Assembly (NCBI GenBank): GCA_019022495.1
Contig: JAFEKR010000035.1
Coordinates: 1 to 64,000, forward strand
Source of the DNA: Epichloe hybrida
Lineage: Eukaryota; Ascomycota; Sordariomycetes; Hypocreales; Clavicipitaceae
DNA: 64,000 nucleotides
Reading direction: 5' to 3'
The notes beneath the pieces are model-generated. The model was not told the origin of the DNA and searched no databases. It worked only from the letters and a program-made list of their open reading frames with translations. Positions 14,777-24,600 of the stretch are shown here, piece after piece (the stretch's first letter is position 1; every line of letters starts with the position of its first letter). The translations under genes were made by a program, and so were the position numbers.

Positions 14777-17700
14777 TTAGACACTAGGGTACTAGTAGGA
14801 CGCTAATTCCACACACTAGTTACTATCTATAGGCATAAAGATATTAAAATAGCAGCGGATCTTAATAGTTATGCTAAGATTAACATTATAAGCGCCTAAT
14901 TCACATAGACTCATAAGCTTAATTAGGCTAAGGCCACAACACCTATCTTAAAGGTAGTAGGGGCTTTAATAGTCCCCTAATACAGTATCTATAAGGTACC
15001 TATTTTAATTAAAGATTTATAAGGCAAAGAGAGAGACTTTAAGTTACTATATATAGCTATTAATAAGGACCTAAGAGTAGAGGGAAGCCCTATATTAATT
15101 AGAATGCATACGCTTGCGGAAGAACGCGTATATCTTTGCTTATACTTATAAGAATAGTAGTTTAAAAAGAGAAAGGTAGCCTTTTTATTACTAACTCCCT
15201 GTAAGTTTGTAAAGGTAACGCGTGACAAGATAATTATGTATACTATCATAGGTATAATAGAAGATAAGTTTGTCCCTCTTAAAGATAAAGAGAAGGTGAA
15301 AGTATATAGGACTATTAAAGATATCCTAGAGGAACTACGCGAATTTAAAGATGTATTTATATTGGATAAGGTAGGGAGCCTCCTATTAAAGAAGTTAACT
15401 AACTATATAATTAATCTTATACTAGGAGCTACACCCCTATACAGACTAATCTATTCTCTCTCCTAAAGCAAACTTAGGGAGCTCTAGGAATATATTAATA
15501 ATAACCTAAAGAAAGGCTAGATAAGACCCTTAAAGAGCCTAGTAAGCGTGCCTATCCTATTTGTGCTAAAGAAGGATAGAATGCTATAGCTATACGTTAA
15601 CTATTAAGGACTTAATAAGGTAATATAGAAGAATTACTACGCTCTCCCCCTGATTTTAGAGATCCTTAATTAATGCTAAGGGGCCTGTTTCTTTTCCAAG
15701 ATTAATATTAAGGACGCGTACTACTAAATTTATATTAAAGAAGGTAATAAATAGAAGATAGCTTTTTACACATGTTATAGGCACTATAAGTACCTTATAA
15801 TGCCTTTTAGGTTAATAAATGCCCTAGCTACTTTCTAAAGTTATATCCATAAAGCGCTACATAGGCTAGTTAACACTATTTATATGGTATATCTAGATAA
15901 TATCTTAATTTTCTCTAAGATAAAGGAGGAGCACACTAAACACATTAAGTAAGTTTTTAAATATATAAGGTTAGCGGAGTTATACGTAAAACCCTCTAAG
16001 TGCTCTTTTTACAAGGAATTAGTAGAATTCCTAGGGTTTATCCTCTTTATTAATAGGATATTAATAGATACTTACTAGGTTAATATAATTAGAGAATAGA
16101 AGGAGCTAATAAGTTTTAAGGATATATAGTTATTTCTTAGGTTTTGTAACTTTTACTAATAGTTTATTTATAGATACTCTGGAATTATAGCACCTCTTTA
16201 TGTATTAATAAAGGGTAGTTAAAATAGCATCTAGACTAGGAGGTTTATATTTAGAGAAAAGGAGCAGTTAGTATTTAACTAGCTAAAAGATACCTTTTAG
16301 CAAGCGCCTCTACTCCGATATTATAACCTAAGTCGGGCAGTGCGCATTAAGATAAATGCCTTGATTTTTGTAATAGTAGGAATCCTATCTTAGTAAGATA
16401 ATAAGGGCTATTGGCATCTAGTGGCTTTTTGGTTAAGGAAGTTTATAAACGCTAAACATAACTATAGCATAGCTAATTAAGAGCTGCTTACTATAGTAAA
16501 GTTATTTAAATACTAGCGATATTATATTAAAGGCATGGAGATACCTATAGAGGTCCTATTAGACTATTATAACCTATAGACCTTTATAAGGTAGTAGAAG
16601 CTAAATAGAAGATAGGCATAATAGTGTATGTTCCTCTGCCCTTTCTATTTTATAATTAAGCATAGACTAGGGAAGAGCAACCCCGCGAATACACTATTAA
16701 GAAGGTCTAATTATAAGGGTAAACTTATATTAAATAGGGCGCTCCTACTAGAGCTTTAAAGGAAGATAGTAAATATCTTTATAGTAGAAGAAGAAGTACT
16801 AATATATTAAAGAAGTTATAGCATAACACTAGTCTTAGAACCTACTAAGGCAAGAGTAGCCTAGGTAAAAGGCTAGTTAGCTGCCGTGAATCTAGTAATA
16901 GGTTAGCTAAATAAGGGTGATTTTAAGGAGAAGGTAGCATATGTTCAAGACATCAGCATAGTATAAGTAATTTAAGGGGCTATTATGTTACTAAATCCCT
17001 ACTAATCCGTAGCAAATAAACCATTAGCATAACTACTACAGAAGGCATAAGACTAAGATCTAGATCTACAAAAGCGCAGAGATAAGGTTAACTCCTAAGT
17101 AAAAGGGAGAGGAAAAGCTAGTCTATAGTCGCGTAGAATAAGGGGCCTCCTAATATATAAAGACTAGGTAGTTATTCCACAGGAGCCTATCTTATAACAG
17201 GAGCTTCTATAGCTACACTATAACAATCTATTAGCAAGTCACTTTAGGACTAAATACACTCTAGAGCTACTAAAACATCACTATTAGTAGCTAGTAATAA
17301 GTAAAGCTATTTTAGACTATATATCTAGCTATAGAGTATACTAGTATATTATAGCAAGATAGCACCGCCCCTATAGAAGCCTTAAATCACTGCTAATACT
17401 AAGGCAACCATGGGCGGAGATCTTAATAGACTTTGTCATAGGTTTACTACTAGTGCAGCTAGGTAAGCAAGAAACTAACGTAATCCTAGTAATTATAAAC
17501 TAATTTACTAAGTACTCTATCTTCCTTCTTATAAAGACTATAATTAACATAGCTAAATTAGCAAAGTTATTCCATAAGGAGATTAAGCTATAATTTAAAG
17601 CGCTAGAGGGCATTATATCTAATAAAGAATTAGTATTTATAAGCTAATTCTAGTTAGAGGTATATTACTAGTTATATGTAAAGTAAAGGCTTTTAATAGT

Positions 17701-18460
17701 ATTTTACCCCTAAACTAATAGGTAGACAGAGAGGACAAATTAAGTGCTTAAGTATTACCTATAATATTTTATTAAAGAGAACTAATAACTATAGCTAAAG
17801 CTACTCCTAATAGCCTAATTTACATATAATAATACTATTAATAAGATAATAGGCTACTCCCCTAACTACGCTCTTATAGGCTATTTACCTAAGTTCTGCC
17901 TTACTCTTAAGGGTAAGAGCATAGAGGGGGAGGTCCTAGAGGCTTAATGCATATGTTAAAAAGCTATATAAGGTTAGGGAGAAACTAGCGTATAACTAGG
18001 CAAGGGACCACTAAAGCGTAAGCGAAGTACTATAACTAGAGACAAGTTAGCTAATAACCTTAAAAAGAGGTTAGACTTAGTACTACTATTAGCAAAGAAT
18101 ATTAGGCTTAAGGATACAAAATAGAAGCTAAACCTAAGATTTATTAGGCTATTTTAGATACTTAATGCTATAGGTAAATAAGCGTACTAACTAGCGCTAC
18201 CTAATAAGTATAGCTAACTATATAATATATTTTACGTTAGCCTATTAGAGCTATGGAATTACTAGGAAAACGCCCTAGATAAGGATATACTAATGCTAGA
18301 CCTTAAAGATAATAATAATAAGTTTAAAGTTAAAGAAGTTAGGGATTATAGGAAGACGCGTAAAGGTAACGAATACCTAGTGAAATAGAAGGGCTAGCTA
18401 AGCGAATATAATTAATAGGTAGCGTTAGAAGATATAGAAGGCGCTTAACGCGTAATTTAA
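14777..18460 (+). pseudogene. Chromovirus pol remnant: protease, reverse transcriptase, RNase H, integrase, chromodomain
   Basis: The polyprotein is unreadable because of stops, but its landmarks are in order. The start of the reverse transcriptase shows PLYRLIYSLS (about 15433-15462). The active site reads Tyr-Leu-Asp-Asn at 15890-15901, so the second Asp of YLDD is lost. The integrase core shows IDFVIGL (about 17430) and, at about 17703-17742, the pattern YP-TN-TERTN in which the Gln codons have become stops. The C-terminus is a chromodomain at 18371-18448 (EYLVK-KG-LSEYN-VALEDIEGA) in which all three expected Trp codons are TAG. One 76-codon open stretch at 15236-15466 is only a surviving piece, not a gene. 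Confidence 0.85.
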
Positions 18461-19821
18461 GCTTTCTATTAAAGCAAAATAAGTAAAAAGCATAGTAAGA
18501 TATAATTAAGTTATAAGTAATAAGGGATAAGGTAATTACAAAAAAGGCCTAGCCTTGTTAGCTACTATCACACTCTAATTAAAACCCTTGTTAGACTATT
18601 TGCTAAATAATAAAAGAAAAGATACCTATAAGGAGGGGAGTCTTATAGGAAACCCTTCTATAGTTGCCCCCTTATGCGTTAAAATAATGCTATTATAAAG
18701 GAGGTACTTAGCACCCTTACTCTTATTCTCCTAAACCGCCACCTCTATTACCTAGAAAAACTAGTGCTTTACCACCCCCTAGGGCATGAATCCTGGATTA
18801 TAATGTTATAGCTATAAAGTTATTTTTCTCTTCTAGGAATTATAATATATAGTGTAGTTTAGCTATAAAAGTTAGCAAATAGGTAGCAAAGGAGGAGTAA
18901 TAACTTATAATCCCTAGGGCAGGGGTAGGATATATAGTAACTAAAAGTTACTAGCATAAAATAATATACTAATTATACATAGCTAAAGTAGCCTACCTAG
19001 GGAGTAAGCAAAGGTCTAGAGAACACATAATAAAACATACCTAATAGACCTTAGCGGCCTTAGTTAAACTAAAGGAAACATAATAAGCTATGTTAGTATA
19101 ATTAAACCCTAAAATAAGGTTTAGATAATAAGTGCCAAAATAGCAGCGAGTTACCTTAGAAAACATACGATTATTAGAGTTATTAGGGTTCTAATTACTT
19201 AGGGCATCTATTAAAGTTTTTACCTAATTAAGAATAGTAAGAAGATCTAGAAAATCCCCTTATATAGTTAGTATTACCTAGAGAGATATAGGTAATTAGG
19301 GACTAAAAGAGTAGAGAATATAATGTACTTACTATCTTATAAGTATTGCTATATTTAACACACTAGATATAATGCTTTAAATATTTCCCTTTAATAATGG
19401 TGGTTAGCGCGCTAGGGAATCAATAGTTAATCTAAGGGATATTAGGCTTAGCTAGAGAATTCTTCTTAAAGTTTACGTAACCTATACGTAAATAATATAT
19501 ATAGGAATATCCTCTTAAATAGATATTAGGGATAGCTATAATAATAATGCTCTTAATGCTTTCCCTATCTAATTCTATTCTAATAATAAGGTAAGTAGTG
19601 AAGGTAAAGTTATAGTAACTAATAATATAATAGTATCTAGGGAAAAGTTTACTATAGATAAGAAAGGGAAAAGTTAGTGATATAATAGGGAGTTATAGGT
19701 AAATTTATACTTAAATACTAATGTTATTTGTTATTGTTTTAGTATAGCTGCTACTTAGTAAATAGCTGTATAGTACTTACTAAAAGCTGTTTAGGAGCCT
19801 AGCTAAAAGTAGGGGGGTAAT
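18461..19821 (+). other. Chromovirus 3' non-coding region
   Basis: About 1.36 kb of RIP-degraded sequence between the chromodomain remnant and the right LTR. I see no protein motif in it. It ends in the polypurine tract at 19811-19820. Confidence 0.5.
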
Positions 19822-20023
19822 TATAAGGCCCTACTTATAACACTAGCGCGCTAGCGCACTACTAGGCGGGCGCACTACGCCCTAGGGCTAGGTTTACGTA
19901 ACACTAGCAAGTCACTACCTATAAGTTAGCGACTTGCACGCATAACACACTTAGACCTAGCAAGCTTCAGTCAATATACGAATGCCCCTATACCTCTTGC
20001 CTAGCTATCCCTTTGTTCTCACA
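19822..20023 (+). repeat. 3' LTR of the nested chromovirus
   Basis: 202 bp, starting TATAAGG (a mutated TGTGAGG) and ending TTCTCACA, followed directly by the target duplication GCTAA. Confidence 0.95.
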
Positions 20024-20028
20024 GCTAA

Positions 20029-23000
20029 GCTCTAAAAGGAATCTCTTTAAATAAAGAAACCATTATTAGGGAGCTTCCTATAGCCTATATAATGCTCTGA
20101 TTATCTTCTAGAGATAACCTTTCGTGTTTATACCCTCTAGGGGTTTGTAGAAGATAGGTTCTTTAAGTTCTATATATAAGAAGGCATTCCGAACATTATA
20201 TTATTAAGTATTAAGATTATTAGCGTAGCAAACCACAAGTAGTATTTATAGAGATTAAGAAGTAAGTGTTACGGCGTAGTTATTCAGGTTATCCTTTAGT
20301 TATTAATTACCTTATACTACTATTTAAGCCTTGAACTCTATAACTATACCCTTTTTATTAGTTTTATATTTAAAAACCTAGCTAAGGTTAATAATTTCCT
20401 TATACTTATTAGGATTAATTAGTTCCTTAGGTATATTCTCCTAGTAGTTTAAGGATAGAAGCTTTAAAAGCTCCTTTATAATTACTTCCTTCTAGTAGTT
20501 ACAATATAGTAATGCTATTACCTAGCGATAATAGGCAGGTTCTAGAGGTATATCTTTAATATATAAATTATACTAAGTTCCTTAGAGCGCCACAGAGAAA
20601 GTAAAAGAAAACTATGCTTACCTAGCTTTCCTTAAATCCTTTTATTAATATTTTCTAGTTATAATATTATTTAGATTAATACTATTATTACAGGGACTAG
20701 AATTCTCTATAGTCTTACTACTCTTAGTAGTAATTTTACTAGTCTCTATAGTAGTCTCTGTGTGTTTAGCTATTACGTTACTTATAAATTCATTAATCTT
20801 ACAAAATAGCATATTATTACCTTATACCTAAAGCTCTATATTCTCTATAGTAACTAATACCTTATAAGAAGAGTTAGGAGGGGTTAAAAGAGCACTAATA
20901 TAGCTACTTTCTTGCCCTAATATATAAGGTAGTGTTTTTACTTTAAACTAATTGTTTTCTTACTCTATAACTAAGGGCTAGAAGTTATAATTCTCCTCTT
21001 CTAGGTCTATTCCTATAAGGTCTTAACTAATTTCTTTATTAAGATCTTTAGCTTTAAGCTCTTTAAGCAGCGTGATTATTAATATCTTCTCTTTCTAGGC
21101 TAATTTAATCTCTTCTTCTAGTTTAAAGAATAAGGCCTTATCAAACTATACACACGCTAATATAATAACCTTATGATTATGAAGGGTTGGAACCTAGATA
21201 ATATACTAAGATTTACCCTTATAACCTACAAGGTATCTAATATAAGCTTTCTGCTCTAACTAAGGGATTGAGTTATTTAATTTAATATACTCTAGAGCTT
21301 TTGTTATTATAGGAAACGCTTTATATCCGTAAGCTTAGAGGTGTAAAATTAAGGGCTTTTAGGTCTCTAATATCTATGAATAGGTAGGAATGGTTTTCCT
21401 AGCCTAATTCCACTAAAGTTTATATAGTGTAATCTATTTCCTGTAATGCTTAAAAGGTATTTAATTTAATAGATAAACCGCCGTATTAAAGATCTTATTA
21501 TTAAGTTCTAATAGGAATCTAGCCTCTAGACTTAATATATAGGCCTTTTGCTTAACCACGCCCCTAGATCTCTCTACCTTACCATTCTAACTAGGTGTTA
21601 AGGGAGCTGAATTATAAACCATAATACCCGCGAGGGCTATCTTATCCTTTATATTCTCTATAAATAAGGCCTTTTTAATATTACTATGTAAAAATTATAG
21701 CTAAACCCTAAATTAAGTACTTAGAAACGCTGCTATTATACAGAAGCTATTATAAATCCTATTCTTTAATTTAAATAAGTAGAAGAATTATATTAAGGTT
21801 ATAAGGCATATAAAAACACACTAATACCTATTGCTATTCTAATAAGGAGAGTTATAGTACTCTAGATTAACTAAAAGCCTGTAACCTAGTCCTTAAGGAA
21901 GCCCTTTAGGTATAACCTATAATCTCTAGTGCTTAGCTTTGCCTATAGCATAGATCTCATACTCTATAAGCTCAGGTCCTATTAATTTAACGCCTAAAGT
22001 TACATTTATAAGCTTTATAAAAGCCCTTTTACCTAGATAACTACTTCTACAATACTAGAGATCTACATCTTCTCTTATAGGTAGCCTAGGAGCTTTGCTT
22101 AATATAGTGTTAGCCTCTTTTAAGTCTTCTAATAGCCTTAAAAGCACATAAAGCTTATTAATATTATATACCCTAGCTATAGGCTAGTTTCCTTTATAGA
22201 GAAATCCCTTCTTTTAATTCTAGAAGATACTTACTTTTATTATAATTATTACTAATACTAGATTAATATGGAATTTAGGAATAAATAAAGCTAACTCTAA
22301 TATAATAGTTCTCTCTCTTCGTAATACAGGATCTATAATAGATATACTTATAGGCCCTTAACCTAAAGCTATATAGATTATGCCACTAGCCTTAACTTCT
22401 ATTGCTATATCCTTATCGAATTCAGATTATTTAAACCATTAGATATTATTAAAGATATAAACATTTGCTCTAGAGTTATAGAGAACTATATTTCTTCTTA
22501 ATTCTAAGTTATTCCTAGTATTTAATAAATTCATGCTTTTCTTTAATAATTCCGCGCGTTTAAAGCGTATAAATAATAATACATTAGCTAACTTTTTGCC
22601 TAGAGTAATAGCCACTAAGTTATTTATAGGGTTCTATAAAGGTATAATAATCTTATTACCCTTCTTCTCTAGCTTCTAATTTATAGCCTTTAATTTCTCC
22701 TATAGGTTAGCCTTAAGATACTTCTTAATATTCTCTTTAGAGTTCTTCCTAACTTCCTAGTTCTTTAGAGTAGCTTCTAGCTTATAAAGAGCCTTAAATA
22801 AATTATAGGATTCCCACTACTTTAAGGTATTCTTTATGTTATAATTTATATATCCAAGGCACTTAGGCCTCTCTAGCTTTATTAAATTATTTAATCCATT
22901 ACTTATAAGAGTATTAGTAGTCTTTAGTTCCTTTAGTAGGGCCTTATAGTCCCTTTTAAACTTAGTAATAGCTTTAATTAAGCTTATTTTTATCCCTTTG

Positions 23001-23858
23001 TTAAGCAGGTTATTCCACTTCTTCCAAAATAACTCATATTTGCTTCAAAGAGGCGTGATAAACTTATATAGTATTATCTCTTTAGTTTATTAGGTCCCTA
23101 GGTCTAGATAATTTCTTTAAAGTACTTTAATTATCATAGCCTACTTATACTAATTACAGGTACCTTTAGCTTATAAATAATTATTTAAATAGTTCTCTAT
23201 AAGGATTAGTATCTTCTTTATATTTAGCTTATACTACTTATAAAGAAGTAAGAGTATCCTTTAGATATAATATTAAATAAATTCCTTCTCCTTAACCTTA
23301 GTGTTAAAGTTAAGGGAATCTTAAATATTCTTTAAAAGGGTCTTATAAATATATTCCCTAATCTTTAGTATCTATTTAGCTAGATTATAATACTTTATAA
23401 GCTTAAATTAAAGCTCCTTATATTTAAAATTAAAGCAGTCCTTTATATCTTTATATGCTAGCTTCTAATCCTTAAGAGTATTAGGGTTATTATCCGTAAT
23501 CTCTAGTCTCTAACCCCTTTATAAGTATGTAGGTATTATAGGTTCTTTAAGTAATTTAACCTTATTTAGGTTAATATACTCCTAGACCCTATAGGATTCT
23601 ATATAATTCTTAATCTATATAAACTACTTAATCTAGTCCTTCTTTAATAATAACACTATATTTAGAGTTTCTTTAGACATATTAAAGGGGAACACACTAT
23701 ATAAGGGAAGCGTAGGATATATTAATTAACTATTAATTAATATAACAAGGGTATTTATCTTGTGATATTAGTAAGCATTAATTTAATTAATCTAACGGAG
23801 CTTAATAACCTTAAAGATAATAATAAATTTAGCAATAGAAGCCACCTAGGCTTATAAC
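20029..23858 (-). pseudogene. Copia gag-integrase-reverse transcriptase remnant
   Basis: This is the 5' part of the outer copia polyprotein, on the minus strand. The C-terminal half of the integrase core is recognisable at about 21566-21598, read as TPS-stop-NGKVERSRG; the stop sits where the family has Gln (TPxQNGxxER). Sequence left of it runs into reverse transcriptase, and sequence toward 23858 should be gag and protease by position. Stops are too dense to give a frame. Confidence 0.75.
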
Positions 23859-24078
23859 TATCAGGTAGGGGTGTAGATAGATGATGAAAAGTGTTTAATT
23901 TGATCAATCAGAGGTGCAGATAGCAGCCAACTTTTGTACCTAAAGGGTACATAGTGCGCTATAGTAATAACTAGTCTACAGAGGTACTTTTAATACATTC
24001 GTCTCCACCGATGTCTCATCCTAGTTAATGCGCGCCCCTCGCCCACACATTCAATGCTTCAGGGAGCTCTTCCTGACA
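23859..24078 (-). repeat. LTR of the outer copia element (5' LTR in element sense)
   Basis: 220 bp, starting TATCAGG (a mutated TGTCAGG) and ending CCTGACA. The last 80 bp, next to the unique flank, carry the fewest apparent RIP changes. The target duplication CCAAC follows at 24079-24083. Confidence 0.95.
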
Positions 24079-24083
24079 CCAAC

Positions 24084-24600
24084 AAATCACAAATCATCAC
24101 CACCTGTTCACCCGTTGACCCAGGATGCGTGACGCTTGTGCAAGCAGATGGCTATTATCTGAGCTAATATCCCCTGCACGCCAACATCGCCTCTCCTCCA
24201 ATACACTCGCATAATCCGTTGCCCGGGTACCCCAACTCGCCGTGCCTTTGTCCATGCCTTTGTCCATCGACGCTCCTTCGTTTCTTGTTCCGACTTCTCT
24301 TGCATCTGACTCTCTTCTCAAGCATTACTTCTTTGTTGTTCCGGTCCCCCGCTTTGGACGCTGTTCGATAAAGCTGCCCCGCTAGCTTCCGTCGACTTCC
24401 ATCCTCACCGCACCCAGCCCAGCCTTCGATTCTCAGTCAAGGAAGGCATCGGTCCCTAAAACCCGACGGAAGCCCATCTGACTTGGCGATTCTGCGCAAC
24501 CTCACTTTCCCTGGCACACGACCCTGGCAGACGACCCCCCTGCACACCACCATCTAGCCAGGCCTGATCCGATGATATACTATGCCTTCCAAGGAGCGTG
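24084..24600. promoter_or_regulatory. 5' region of the charged/serine-rich protein gene
   Basis: Unique, GC-normal sequence between the transposon nest and the next gene. It contains an upstream ATG at 24582 that opens a 49-codon frame overlapping the main frame (see the next entry). Confidence 0.5.

Larger units (their letters stand above)
11262..20023 (+). mobile_element. RIP-degraded Ty3/gypsy chromovirus nested in the copia element
   Basis: Two 202-bp LTRs (11262-11463 and 19822-20023) bound 8762 bp. The left copy starts TGTGAG and the right copy ends CTCACA, which are perfect inverted termini. The target duplication GCTAA is intact on both sides (11257-11261 and 20024-20028). A polypurine tract (aggggggtaa, 19811-19820) adjoins the right LTR, so the element is in plus orientation. 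Order of remnants: gag zinc knuckle (12506-12547), aspartic protease region (about 14777-15100), reverse transcriptase (about 15430-16150), RNase H (about 16300-16650), integrase (about 17200-17950) and a C-terminal chromodomain (18371-18448). Subtracting the 2147-bp insertion and one 8-bp target copy leaves about 6.6 kb, normal for a chromovirus. Confidence 0.95.
9906..24078 (-). mobile_element. RIP-degraded Ty1/copia LTR retrotransposon, interrupted by a nested chromovirus
   Basis: Two 220-bp LTRs (9906-10125 and 23859-24078) bound this 14,173-bp element. The less mutated right LTR ends in CCTGACA, and the left LTR begins with TGTCAGG, so the termini are perfect inverted repeats. The target duplication CCAAC is present on both sides (9901-9905 and 24079-24083). 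Orientation is minus: the polypurine tract complement (tacccccc, 10126-10133) adjoins the left LTR, and copia-type reverse transcriptase and integrase motifs are read on the minus strand. Subtracting the nested element (11262-20023) and one target copy leaves about 5.4 kb, normal for copia. The body is AT-rich, dominated by TpA, and full of stops, as expected from RIP. No intact gene remains. Confidence 0.95.

Noticed and set aside
15236..15466. 76-codon open frame in the AT-rich island
   Set aside because: It is a surviving stretch of the chromovirus polyprotein at the start of the reverse transcriptase (PLYRLIYSLS), bounded by RIP-type stops. It is not a gene.
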